The notes under the pieces: generated by a model
What the model was told of the DNA's origin: nothing
Database searches by the model: none
The model's input: the letters and a program-made list of their open reading frames with translations, nothing else
Assembly (NCBI GenBank): GCA_900469345.1
Contig: UBWZ01000018.1
Coordinates: 16,041 to 80,040, forward strand
Source: Hyphomicrobiales bacterium
Lineage (GTDB): Bacteria; Pseudomonadota; Alphaproteobacteria; Rhizobiales; Rhizobiaceae
Direction of reading: 5' to 3'
DNA length: 64,000 nucleotides
Translations under genes and position numbers: made by a program
In this document: positions 18,341-27,066 of the stretch, one piece after another
Layout: every line of letters begins with the position of its first letter
Numbering within the stretch: the stretch's first letter is position 1

Positions 18341-21046
18341 ATGCCCGACGACAGCCGCGACACCGACAGCAGGCCCTCACCGGATGCACTTCTCGAACAC
18401 GCCGCCCGCGAGACCCGCGGGCGGTTGAAGATCTTTCTCGGGGCAGCGCCCGGCGTCGGCAAGACCTACGAGATGCTGATGTCCGGCCGTGCCCGCAAGG
18501 CAGATGGCGTCGACGTGGTGATCGGCGTGGTGGAAACCCACGGGCGACCCGAGACCGAGGCGCTGGTGGAGGGTTTCGAGCTGATTGCGCGGCGCAGGAT
18601 CGACTACCGCGGTCAGGTGATCGACGAGATGGACCTCGATGCCGTGCTTGCGCGTCGCCCGACGCTGGTGCTGGTCGACGAACTGGCGCACACCAATGCG
18701 ATGGGAAGCCGGCACCCGAAGCGTTACATGGATGTGGAGGAGATCCTTGCCCGCGGCATCCATGTCTATACGACACTCAACATCCAGCATGTCGAAAGCC
18801 TCAACGACGTCGTAGCGCAGATCACCCGGGTGCGGGTGCGTGAGACCGTGCCCGATTCCATCATCGATCGCGCCGATGACGTGGAAATCATCGACATCAC
18901 GCCCGACGACCTCATCAAGCGGCTCGAAGACGGCAAGGTCTACATGCCGCAGACGGCGCGGCGCGCCATCGAAAACTACTTTTCTCCCGGCAACCTGACG
19001 GCGCTGCGGGAGCTTGCGCTGCGCCGGACCGCCCAGCGGGTGGACGAGCAGTTGCTCAGCCACATGCAGTCGCACGCCATTTCTGGACCCTGGGCGGCCG
19101 GTGAGCGGCTGCTGGTGTGCGTCGACCACAGCCGAAACGCGCCGAGCCTGGTTCGCTACGCCCGCCGGCAGGCGGACAGGTTGCGGGCGCCGTGGACGGC
19201 GCTGCACCTGGAAACACCGCAGTCGGCCAACCTTTCGGAGGAAGACAAGGACCGGCTGGCGGAGACGATCCGGCTTGCCGAACAGCTGGGTGCGGAGGCG
19301 GTGACGCTGCCGGCGCTCGATGCCGCGCGCGAGATCCTCGCTTTCGCCAATGCCAACAACTGCAACCACATCGTGGTCGGCCGTCCGAGCAAGCCGCGCT
19401 GGCAGCAACTCTGGCAGGGATCGGTCACCCACGAACTGATCCGCCATGCGGGCGACATCAGCGTGCATGTCATGTCCGGGGGAGGCGATCCCGACGACAC
19501 GCGCCGCGGCACGAAAATCGCGACGCGGGCCGCGCCGTTCCGGATCAAGCCCTACCTCAAGAGCACGGTCTTTGTCGGGCTCGCGGTGGTCGCGGGCTTC
19601 GTGCTCGACCAGGCGCTCGACGTGCGCAATCTGGCGCTGGTGTTCCTGATGGCGGTGCTCACCGCCGCCGTGCGCGGCGGGCTGGGGCCGGCCCTGTTTG
19701 CCTCGGTGCTCGGGGCGCTGTCCTTCAACTTCTTCTTCCTCGATCCGCGCTACACCTTCACGGTCCGGGATCCGGAGAGCCTTGTCGCTCTGTTTTTCTA
19801 TCTGGGCGTGGCGGTGGTCGCCTCCAATCTCACCGCAGCGGTACAGCGCCAGGCAGTCGCGGCGCGCCAGAGGGCCCGCACGACCGAAGACCTCTATCTG
19901 TTTTCCAAGAAGCTTGCCGGCACCGGCACGCTTGACGACGTGCTCTGGGTGACGGCGTTCCAGATCGCCTCCATGCTCAAGGTCCGGGTCGTCATCCTTC
20001 TGCCGGAGGAGGGATCGATCGCGGTCAAGGCGGGCTATCCACCCGATGACAGTCTTGCCGACGCCGATATCGCCGCGGCCAGATGGGCCTGGGAGCACAA
20101 TCGCCCGGCCGGCCGTGCCGCCGATACGCTGCCCGGCGCCAAGCGCCTCTACCTGCCGCTGCGCACCGCGCGCGAGGCGGTCGGCGTGATCGGCCTCGAC
20201 AACGACAGGCAGGGTCCGCTGCTGACGCCCGAGCAGCAGCGGCTGTTCGATGCCCTGGCCGACCAGGCAGCGCTTGCGATCGAGCGGGTGCAACTGGTTT
20301 CGGACGTGGACAGGGCAAAGCTTGCCGCGGAAACCGACCGGCTGCGCACCGCGCTTTTGACCTCCATTTCCCACGATCTGAAGACGCCGCTTGCGGCGAT
20401 CATGGGTTCTGCCGACATGCTGAAGGATATCGGCCCCGACCTTCCCGAGGAGGCCCGCAAGGATCTCCTGTCGACCGTGGTGGAAGAGGCGGAGCGGCTC
20501 AACCGCTTCATTGCCAATCTGCTTGACATGACACGTCTCGGCTCGGGCGCCATGCAGCCCAATTTCACGTTTCACTATGTCGGCGACGTGGTCGGCTCGG
20601 CCTTGGCGCGCGCCGCCAAGATCACCGCCCGGCACCGCATCGACGTACGGATCCCGCCCGATCTTCCGATGCTGAAGGTCGATCCCGTGCTGTTCGAGCA
20701 GGTGCTGTTCAACCTGATCGACAATGCCGCCAAATATGCCGAGGACGAGACGCTGATCGATATCCGGTCCTGGCAGAACGGCGAGTCGATTCTGATTTCC
20801 GTCATGGACGAGGGTCCCGGCATCCCGCCGCAGGATCTTGAACGCATTTTCGACAGCTTCTACCGGGTCAAGAAAGGAGACCACGTGCGTGCCGGGACTG
20901 GTCTTGGCCTTGCGATCTGCCGCGGTTTCGTGGAAGCCATGGACGGCACGATCCGTGCGGCCAACCGGGAAGACCGCTCCGGAGCGATTTTTACGATCCG
21001 CCTGCCGGTGGCGACCGAACTGCCGGTTCTGGGAGAGGACGAATGA
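18341..21046 (+). CDS. kdpD: KdpD, sensor histidine kinase for K+ limitation
   Basis: 901-residue membrane kinase. In order: KdpD N-terminal domain with Walker A GAAPGVGKT and Walker B LVLVDELAHTN; a universal-stress-like domain (LLVCVDHS onward, about 250-370); four clustered membrane helices from about residue 405 to 500 including NFFFLDPRYTF; a GAF-like region; the H-box SHDLKTPLAAIMGSADML; and N, G1 and G2 boxes (NLIDNAAKYA, DEGPGIP, GTGLGLAICRG). The ATG at 18341 was chosen over upstream in-frame ATGs because GGGAG lies 14-17 bp before it and it matches the family start. The stop overlaps kdpE by 4 bp. Confidence 0.96.
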   Translation: MPDDSRDTDSRPSPDALLEHAARETRGRLKIFLGAAPGVGKTYEMLMSGRARKADGVDVVIGVVETHGRPETEALVEGFELIARRRIDYRGQVIDEMDLDAVLARRPTLVLVDELAHTNAMGSRHPKRYMDVEEILARGIHVYTTLNIQHVESLNDVVAQITRVRVRETVPDSIIDRADDVEIIDITPDDLIKRLEDGKVYMPQTARRAIENYFSPGNLTALRELALRRTAQRVDEQLLSHMQSHAISGPWAAGERLLVCVDHSRNAPSLVRYARRQADRLRAPWTALHLETPQSANLSEEDKDRLAETIRLAEQLGAEAVTLPALDAAREILAFANANNCNHIVVGRPSKPRWQQLWQGSVTHELIRHAGDISVHVMSGGGDPDDTRRGTKIATRAAPFRIKPYLKSTVFVGLAVVAGFVLDQALDVRNLALVFLMAVLTAAVRGGLGPALFASVLGALSFNFFFLDPRYTFTVRDPESLVALFFYLGVAVVASNLTAAVQRQAVAARQRARTTEDLYLFSKKLAGTGTLDDVLWVTAFQIASMLKVRVVILLPEEGSIAVKAGYPPDDSLADADIAAARWAWEHNRPAGRAADTLPGAKRLYLPLRTAREAVGVIGLDNDRQGPLLTPEQQRLFDALADQAALAIERVQLVSDVDRAKLAAETDRLRTALLTSISHDLKTPLAAIMGSADMLKDIGPDLPEEARKDLLSTVVEEAERLNRFIANLLDMTRLGSGAMQPNFTFHYVGDVVGSALARAAKITARHRIDVRIPPDLPMLKVDPVLFEQVLFNLIDNAAKYAEDETLIDIRSWQNGESILISVMDEGPGIPPQDLERIFDSFYRVKKGDHVRAGTGLGLAICRGFVEAMDGTIRAANREDRSGAIFTIRLPVATELPVLGEDE

Positions 21047-21744
21047 CTGGACAAGCCGTACGGGTGCTGATCGTCGACGACGAGCCACCCATCCGCAAGC
21101 TGTTGCGCGTCGGGCTGACGGCCCAGGATTTTGCCGTCAGCGAAGCGACCAATGCGAGGACCGCTATCGAGCGGATGGCAGCCGACAAGCCGGATATCGT
21201 CGTTCTCGACCTCGGCCTGCCCGACATGTCGGGTCATGAGCTTCTCGCGCGCTGGCGCGGCGAGGGGAATGCGCTGCCGATCGTCATCCTCTCCAGCCGG
21301 ACCGACGAGGCGGGCATCGTCAAGGCGCTCGACATGGGGGCGGACGATTATCTGGCCAAGCCCTTCGGGATGAACGAACTCGTCGCCCGCCTGCGGGTTG
21401 CGCTGCGCCATCGCCTCCAGACCCATGGAGAAAAGCCGATCTTCCAGACAGGCGACCTGGCCGTCGATCTGGTCAAGCGGATCGTCCGGCTAGGCGGCAA
21501 GGAGGTAAAGCTGTCGCCGAAGGAATACGACATCCTCCGGTTGCTCGTTCAACACGCGGGAAAGGTGCTGACCCACAAATTCTTGCTGGAGAATGTCTGG
21601 GACGGCCTGACCGACGTGCAATATCTGCGCGTCTACGTGCGTCAGTTGCGGCAGAAGATCGAAACGACGCCGGACCAGCCGCGCTACATCCTCACGGAAA
21701 CGGGGGTCGGCTACCGTCTGGCGGAAGTTTCGCCGAACGCTTGA
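21043..21744 (+). CDS. kdpE: KdpE, OmpR-type response regulator
   Basis: 233-residue two-domain regulator. The receiver has the acidic pair VDDE (11-14), the phospho-acceptor D56 (VVLDLGLPD) and the conserved lysine in LAKPF. The C-terminal winged helix ends TETGVGYRLAE as usual. It is coupled to kdpD by ATGA and presumably activates the kdp operon promoter upstream of 13532. Confidence 0.96.
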   Translation: MTGQAVRVLIVDDEPPIRKLLRVGLTAQDFAVSEATNARTAIERMAADKPDIVVLDLGLPDMSGHELLARWRGEGNALPIVILSSRTDEAGIVKALDMGADDYLAKPFGMNELVARLRVALRHRLQTHGEKPIFQTGDLAVDLVKRIVRLGGKEVKLSPKEYDILRLLVQHAGKVLTHKFLLENVWDGLTDVQYLRVYVRQLRQKIETTPDQPRYILTETGVGYRLAEVSPNA

Positions 21745-21803
21745 GAAATGCCGGGGCCCGCATGCTGTGACAATGCGCAAACAAGGGGGTCGGGGGCAGG
21801 AGA

Positions 21804-22085
21804 TCAATCGAGCCTGACATGCAGGTTGAGGCGCCGGCGGTGCTGGATCGTCTTGGGCTGCCGATAGTGTTCGAGGGTCACGCGCCTCAGGCCCAAAGGG
21901 CGCAGCTGCGACTGCAACCCTTGCCTGATGCGGGCCGCCTGAAGCTTCACTTCCTGTCGCCGGCGGAGCTCGGCGCGCTGACGGCTTCTCGCCACGACCA
22001 TGCGCTGCAGGCCAAAGCCCACCACTCCCAAAAGGGCAATGGCCCCGACCGCCGGCACCGTCATCAGGACCGACAAGGAAATCAT
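21804..22085 (-). CDS. Small hypothetical membrane-anchored basic protein
   Basis: 93 residues from the ATG at 22085. It has one N-terminal hydrophobic segment (SLSVLMTVPAVGAIALLGVV) followed by a strongly basic tail rich in Arg and Gln. I do not recognise a family. AGGTG 8 bp upstream is a modest ribosome site. The membrane-like N-terminus argues for a real gene, but no homology or neighbour supports it. It is convergent with kdpE and divergent from the secreted protein at 22200. Confidence 0.4.
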   Translation of the reverse strand: MISLSVLMTVPAVGAIALLGVVGFGLQRMVVARSRQRAELRRRQEVKLQAARIRQGLQSQLRPLGLRRVTLEHYRQPKTIQHRRRLNLHVRLD

Positions 22086-22199
22086 TTTCGAACACCTGAC
22101 AAAGAGGTTGAGAGAAGCCGGATCGACGATACGCAATCTTGCCGTAGTTTTTGAGGATGTGCAGAAGGCATAATCGACTCCAGCAAGGGAAATTGCAGT

Positions 22200-23363
22200 A
22201 TGTTGTCTTATCGTTCCTTATACCGGAATGGTTGTCGTCCAAGTCTGGCTCATATTGCAAGCATCCTCATGGGGATCGCGCTTTTAAGCCCGCAGCCGAG
22301 CTTTGCCGCGCAGGGCGGATCGGGGCCGATTTCCGATTTCATGACCATGGACGTCTGCCTGCGCCCCGATGGTTCGGTGGCGCCAGGGGTGATCCCGGGT
22401 TCACCCGACTGCAAGAGCCGGCGCGATATCCGGCCCGGCGAGCAGCCTCCATACACGTTGCAGAATTTTTCCGGCCCGCGGGCTGGCTGCAAAGGTGGCT
22501 CGATCATCAAGGTGAACATTCCCGTCACCAAGGGCAAGAACACGCGAATCACCAGCTCGACGATCCGCACCTCCTGCGGCACGCCGGCCGCTGCCGATGA
22601 CGCCGACGATACGAATTCGAACGGCGCGTCGATCCAGTGGTATGACGGCGGTTACGGTTTCATCATGGGAAGCTACAGCCCGGTTGCGCTTTCGAGTTTC
22701 GAATCGAACCTGTGCGCCCAGAACAGCCAGAGTTCGCAGCGATTCTTCCGGGGATGGGTCATTGCACCCGCCGCCGTGCCCGCAGCCGGAACGACCGGTC
22801 TTGGCGTATTCCCCAGCAAGCTCTATGCCGGAAAGCCCTCCGATATCCCGGGCACGTGCTCGCCGCGATACAACAAGGGGCTGACGACCTGGGCGGTCAG
22901 CGACTTCACATTCAAGTCAAACCGCAAGCTTCTATCGATCGTCTCGAGCCACTATTCGCGCAGCAGCGAAGACGGCACCGGACCGGGTGAAGCGATGCAG
23001 GTCGAGCAGACCTACTGGACCCGCGAATTCGGTCTCTCCCGCTGGGAGAAATGGGCACGGGAAGAATGGGTGCATCCGCGCTCCAAGCTGCCGGCCGTCG
23101 AGCTGGCGCAGAAAATGGCTGCGGCGGGCCGCTGCAGCCGCCCGGGGCTTGGCCCGATGACCTACAGCAACGCCATGCAGGTCTCGGCGACGTCCCCGGA
23201 TGATTCGCTCTATTCGCGGGTCATCACGGATCCGCAGACCGGTGAAAAGCACACCTGGTACATGACGCTCTGCGAAGACTATACCAATGCTGCACCGGCC
23301 GGCGCTTCTGCCGATTACGTGGCACCCATGCAGAAGCTGGCCGACGACCTCTATTGGCGGTAA
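22200..23363 (+). CDS. Secreted protein of unknown function
   Basis: 387 residues with an N-terminal signal (ASILMGIALLSPQPSFAAQG, cleavage near residue 36). The mature part has eight cysteines (in MDVC, PDCK, GCKGG, SCG, NLCA, GTCS, GRCS and TLCED), enough for four disulfides, so it is probably a folded periplasmic or extracellular protein. Other notable stretches are QWYDGGYGFIMGSYSP and SHYSRSSEDGTGPGEAMQVEQTYW, split by charged turns. A weak AAGGGA precedes the ATG. It leads the plus-strand side of the polysaccharide cluster and is followed by a hairpin. No function is proposed. Confidence 0.75.
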   Translation: MLSYRSLYRNGCRPSLAHIASILMGIALLSPQPSFAAQGGSGPISDFMTMDVCLRPDGSVAPGVIPGSPDCKSRRDIRPGEQPPYTLQNFSGPRAGCKGGSIIKVNIPVTKGKNTRITSSTIRTSCGTPAAADDADDTNSNGASIQWYDGGYGFIMGSYSPVALSSFESNLCAQNSQSSQRFFRGWVIAPAAVPAAGTTGLGVFPSKLYAGKPSDIPGTCSPRYNKGLTTWAVSDFTFKSNRKLLSIVSSHYSRSSEDGTGPGEAMQVEQTYWTREFGLSRWEKWAREEWVHPRSKLPAVELAQKMAAAGRCSRPGLGPMTYSNAMQVSATSPDDSLYSRVITDPQTGEKHTWYMTLCEDYTNAAPAGASADYVAPMQKLADDLYWR

Positions 23364-23373
23364 CATGCCGGTG

Positions 23374-23397
23374 GGCGGGCAGCGCGTGCTGCCTGCC
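23374..23397 (+). terminator. Terminator-like hairpin after the secreted protein
   Basis: Arms 23374-23383 and 23388-23397 pair over 10 bp (one G-U) around the tetraloop GCGT, 10 bp after the stop. No strong U-tract. Confidence 0.6.
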
Positions 23398-23549
23398 TCA
23401 AGCGCCGCGCGCCGGTGGGCTGCGCGGCGAACTCCCTATGCGGTGAGACACGGACCGGCGCTTGAGCTGGCGTTTCGGATCGCCTAGAGGGAACTAGGTC
23501 AACCGGCCTGTCGCCGGTGACAAACGGATCGTTTTCACGAGTGTAACCT

Positions 23550-24680
23550 ATGAAGCAGAATTCTCTGGCCCAGTTTGCCCGTGACGGCGGCTATGTGCCC
23601 CTGTCCTGGGCAGGATCCACGCTGGCGATGGATTACATCAACATCGGCGACGCGTTGAGCCCGGTCATGGTCGCGCTGCTGTCCGGCCTGGACGTCCAAC
23701 GCGTGGCGACCAAGTCGCAGACCCTGCGGATGGCCTGTGTCGGCACGATCGGTCACGGCTTTGCCGGCGGAGACGTTTACTTCTGGGGCACCGGCGCGTC
23801 GCTCTGGTCCAACCCTTCCGCACCCCCCGATCAGTGGAAGCCCTTCGAAATTCAGCCGGGATCGAATTTCATCATCGCGGCGACCCGTGGCCCTGTGTCC
23901 GAAAGCATCCTGACAGGCGGACCGGAGGGCACCGTGGGCGTCTACGGCGACCCGGTCTGGCTGCTGCCGCGGTTCTATCGCCCGGCGGTCGAGAAGAAAT
24001 GGAAGATCGGCGTCATCGTCCATCTGTCCGAGCTATCGGACCGGGACACGGAAGCCCATGTCAAGTCCGAGCTCCTGCGTTATCGGATCCCCGATGAACT
24101 GCGCGACCACGTCCGCATCATCAACACCGTCAGCGCAATCGACATCGGTGGCATCCGCGCGAAAATCGACGAGATCCTGGCCTGCGAGCGCATCGTCTCC
24201 ACGAGCCTGCACGGCATGGTGTTTGCTGAAAGCTACGGGATACCCTGCCTGCACTTCCCAACCGGCGGTGCCGAAAGGGGGCTCGGGCAACGCGATCTCC
24301 TGCAGCCCAATGCACCACTGGATCTTCGGGTGGTCGATCTCTATCGGGGGCTCGGGCAAACGCATCTCGATGTCTATACGCAGCCGCGAGACGTCGAGAC
24401 CGACTGGACGGACCTCATGGACGCGATAGATCGCGCGTGGTTTCCCAAGCAGATGGACGAGCAGGCGCTGATCGACGCCTTTCCCGTCGACGTGAACCCG
24501 CTCGCCGCGCTCGCCGGTCAGACGATCTGGGATCATCCCGTGCTGACCGGGCTCGTTCTGCAGCACGATACCGTCAAACTCAACAGGCCCGCCAGACAGG
24601 TGCATGAGGTCCGCGAGGGCACCTTCAGAAAGATCCTGAAGAGAATCAGCCCTCTTTCTTCGCAGTCTCGATCAAAGTAA
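23550..24680 (+). CDS. Polysaccharide pyruvyl transferase-like protein, copy 1
   Basis: 376-residue cytoplasmic protein of the polysaccharide pyruvyl transferase family, which adds ketal-linked pyruvate to sugars of exported glycans (for example ExoV in rhizobial succinoglycan synthesis). Family features: NIGDALSP (31-38), ATRGP (111-115), YGDPVWLLP (132-140), an INTVSAID strand and STSLHGMVFAESYGIPC (217-233). It is one of three related genes here (also 29191 and 30268). Its last 35 bp overlap the convergent gene at 24646. Sugar specificity and whether it truly transfers pyruvate are inferred. Confidence 0.85.
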   Translation: MKQNSLAQFARDGGYVPLSWAGSTLAMDYINIGDALSPVMVALLSGLDVQRVATKSQTLRMACVGTIGHGFAGGDVYFWGTGASLWSNPSAPPDQWKPFEIQPGSNFIIAATRGPVSESILTGGPEGTVGVYGDPVWLLPRFYRPAVEKKWKIGVIVHLSELSDRDTEAHVKSELLRYRIPDELRDHVRIINTVSAIDIGGIRAKIDEILACERIVSTSLHGMVFAESYGIPCLHFPTGGAERGLGQRDLLQPNAPLDLRVVDLYRGLGQTHLDVYTQPRDVETDWTDLMDAIDRAWFPKQMDEQALIDAFPVDVNPLAALAGQTIWDHPVLTGLVLQHDTVKLNRPARQVHEVREGTFRKILKRISPLSSQSRSK

Positions 24681-25395
24681 GCACCAGCGCCGAGAGAAGC
24701 GTCAGCGCCGCGGTCGGTCCGGACTCCGGCTTGGGATCGTCGCCGGCCCAGGTCCCGACCTTGGCAATCGCCAGATCCTCGAGGTTCTCGCCGTTGTTAC
24801 CCATGGTCCACCAGCCGTTCGGCAGAATGCGTTCGACAATCAGCGATGCAAGATCGATCGATCGCGAGGGCGAGCCGGGGGGCAGGATGTTTTCCGTCGA
24901 GGGGTCCTTGTCAAAGACCTTGGCGTAGTAGACGCGCTTGATTGCCTCATCGATCTCGTCGTTGCCCTCGGACGCCGATTTCAGCTTCTGCCGGACCTGT
25001 CGGAGTTCGGCAAGCGTCACGGGCTCGCCGACATTCGCCCTCTCGATCTCCTGGGCGAGATGCTCGGGCGTGCCATAGCCACCGGGCAACATGCCGGCCA
25101 GTGGCAGGTCGCCCGGAAGCTGTCCCTTACGGATGACGTTGGCGATGCCCTTGACGGCTTCGCGGAAAATCTCGCGTCGCACATCCGGCAGGGAGGCAGG
25201 TTCCTGCTGAAGCGCGGTGCAGAGCCGCAGGATCAGATCCGATGCAGCGGATCCGGGCGCCTGCTGCGCGAACTGGCGGGCTTGCGCGATCAGGTCCTCG
25301 CCCCCGGGGGATGCGTCCTGGTTGGGAGTCTGGTCGATGTCCAATCCCCTTTTCTTGCGGCCGAGGGCGTCTGGGAGGGTGAATATTCGCTTCAT
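24646..25395 (-). CDS. Hypothetical protein coupled to a glycosyltransferase gene
   Basis: 249 residues, no recognised domain. The middle is helical and charged (ARQFAQQAPGSAASDLILRL, then ELRQVRQKLKSASEGNDEID). There is a GNNGENLEDLAIAKVGTWAGDD stretch split around residue 210, and a C-terminal hydrophobic run ALTLLSALVLTLIETAKKEG. No signal peptide is evident. The start overlaps the stop of the glycosyltransferase at 25392 by 4 bp, so both are made from one transcript, and its end overlaps the pyruvyl-transferase-like gene head-on. A role in polysaccharide assembly follows only from that context. Confidence 0.72.
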   Translation of the reverse strand: MKRIFTLPDALGRKKRGLDIDQTPNQDASPGGEDLIAQARQFAQQAPGSAASDLILRLCTALQQEPASLPDVRREIFREAVKGIANVIRKGQLPGDLPLAGMLPGGYGTPEHLAQEIERANVGEPVTLAELRQVRQKLKSASEGNDEIDEAIKRVYYAKVFDKDPSTENILPPGSPSRSIDLASLIVERILPNGWWTMGNNGENLEDLAIAKVGTWAGDDPKPESGPTAALTLLSALVLTLIETAKKEG

Positions 25396-26720
25396 GCCAG
25401 TCGATTATAAAGGTTGGTCAGTCGTTCAGAATACCGCTCGGGCGAGAACAGCTTGGCGCGCTCCCGGCCAGCGGCCTCGTAGTGGTCTACGACGCCCTGG
25501 TCGTTCTGCATAACGCGGATCGCCTGTGCAATCGCGCCGACATCATAGGGGTCGACGAGGTAGGCGCTGTCGCCGGCGATTTCGGGGTTGGAGCCTTCCT
25601 TTCCGGTAATGACCGCCGTTCCGAGCTGCATGGCTTCCAGGATCGGCAGGCCGAAGCCTTCGTAGAGGGAGGGGAAGACCACGGTCCGCGCGCAGCGGAT
25701 GACGGATGCCAACAGGTTGAGCGGCAGGTACTCCAGCCTGATGACCTTCTGGGCGCGCGATACGGCAGTGATCGAGGGGTCGAGCGGGACGCGGCCACCG
25801 GCCTTCTTCTCGCCGCTCGGGACTCCAAGAAGGCGCAGGTCGCTCGCATCCTTCCAGGTCAACTGGCCAATGATGACCAGTGGGAAGTTGGACTGGCTGG
25901 CCAGATAGGCTTCGATGATGCGGCCGACGTTCTTTTTGGGTTCGATGGCGCCGAAGAACAGGAAGTATTTGTTGGGCTCCAGGCCGAAGATTGATTCGAC
26001 CTCGCCCGCAACCTCGTCGAACGGTCGGTTGAGGATGATGCTCGGAAGGTTGACCGCCTGATAGGTGTTTGTCACCTTCTGCTCCGGCACGTCCAGGAGC
26101 TCCATGATGTCGCGCTTGGAGGCTTCCGAGACGGTGACGATGTGATCGGCCTTCTGCGCGATATCGCGCACGGTCCGGTAGTATTCCTTCTTGTTGTCGA
26201 GCGTCGTGTAGGGCAGTCGCAGCGGCACAAGGTCGTGGATCGTGTAGATGTTTGCCGCCTGCTTCAGGCGGATCGGAAGCGGATAGGTCCAGTGGGCAAT
26301 CTGTGCGGGCTTTTCATAGGACGTTTCCAGGAACTTCCCGAACACGCGGAAATGCCAGCGGGCAATGCTGAAGAGATTGCGATGGTTGAAGATCCGGTCA
26401 TGCGGCGGAAGCGCGCGCACCGCGGTCTTGGCGATGACCTTGCCGGTGATCGGCACCTGCCGGACATCGATGCCGAGCGGAGACGTGACCAGTGCCTTGG
26501 CGATCTCCGATGTCTTGACCGACTTCGTGCCCGGGTCGAAGAAGTTCACTTCGCTCAGAAGCGCATGCTTGCCCGTGGACGAGCGCAACCCATAGACCAG
26601 ATCGATCTTGTGGCCGAGCTTCGAGAGCTCCAGGCTGAGATTGCGGGAATAGGTGGCGACACCCGTTCCGCGTTCCAGAGCCAGGTTGTAGCCGTCGATC
26701 ATGATGCGCTTGCTTGACAT
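25392..26720 (-). CDS. Glycosyltransferase, family 4 (GT-B fold)
   Basis: 442-residue cytoplasmic glycosyltransferase. The N-terminal acceptor half starts RIMIDGYNLALERGTGVATY with the glycine-rich loop. The donor half has FFGAIEPKKNVGRIIEAY and the retaining-enzyme motif SLYEGFGLPILEAM (the two glutamates spaced as in GT4), then GSNPEIAGDSAYLVDP. It probably transfers a sugar from a nucleotide donor while a surface polysaccharide is built. It forms an operon with the hypothetical gene at 24646. Confidence 0.9.
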   Translation of the reverse strand: MSSKRIMIDGYNLALERGTGVATYSRNLSLELSKLGHKIDLVYGLRSSTGKHALLSEVNFFDPGTKSVKTSEIAKALVTSPLGIDVRQVPITGKVIAKTAVRALPPHDRIFNHRNLFSIARWHFRVFGKFLETSYEKPAQIAHWTYPLPIRLKQAANIYTIHDLVPLRLPYTTLDNKKEYYRTVRDIAQKADHIVTVSEASKRDIMELLDVPEQKVTNTYQAVNLPSIILNRPFDEVAGEVESIFGLEPNKYFLFFGAIEPKKNVGRIIEAYLASQSNFPLVIIGQLTWKDASDLRLLGVPSGEKKAGGRVPLDPSITAVSRAQKVIRLEYLPLNLLASVIRCARTVVFPSLYEGFGLPILEAMQLGTAVITGKEGSNPEIAGDSAYLVDPYDVGAIAQAIRVMQNDQGVVDHYEAAGRERAKLFSPERYSERLTNLYNRLA

Positions 26721-27066
26721 GAGTTTCCCGTCTGAAATCTTTTACCGGAGCCGCAACGTCCTGACGCCCGAGTTTGGCATCAGGAAGGCTGGCAAGTTGA
26801 ACTGGCTCGACGCCGCGGAGTGCTGCGGGCACGCCCGGCAGGTTGACTGGGCATGATACGGCGCGATCCCGTTGTCGGTGCAATGGCACGCGGCAGTCAT
26901 AGCAGGGCATTCTCCCGCATCATTCCATCCTGCCTGTCAAAACCGCATCACCCAAGTCGGTCCTTCATTGAGTGATCATGACGGGATTTGCAACAGGCAA
27001 GCATACCCTGAAATGACGCGTGATGCCGCAATCTTGTGGCCGAATGGGCATCGTCGGCGTGTTGGA
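26721..27066 (-). promoter_or_regulatory. Intergenic region between the glycosyltransferase and the ATPase genes
   Basis: 346 bp without a supportable gene. The minus-strand promoter of the 26720 glycosyltransferase should lie here. A patch of relaxed GC content around 26930-27000 stands out. I see no tRNA, terminator or decayed permease gene, although a KpsM-type permease would be expected near the ATPase. Confidence 0.4.

Noticed and set aside
18377..21088. 903-codon open frame antisense to kdpD
   Set aside because: High-GC codon bias leaves the antisense frame open; the product has no family features, while the plus strand encodes a full KdpD.
21819..22154. Plus-strand open frame after kdpE
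   Set aside because: Lacks a ribosome site and recognisable features; the opposite strand has a more plausible membrane-anchored product.
26721..27066. Remnant of a KpsM-type permease
   Set aside because: Neither strand shows a hydrophobic coding remnant long enough to support a pseudogene.
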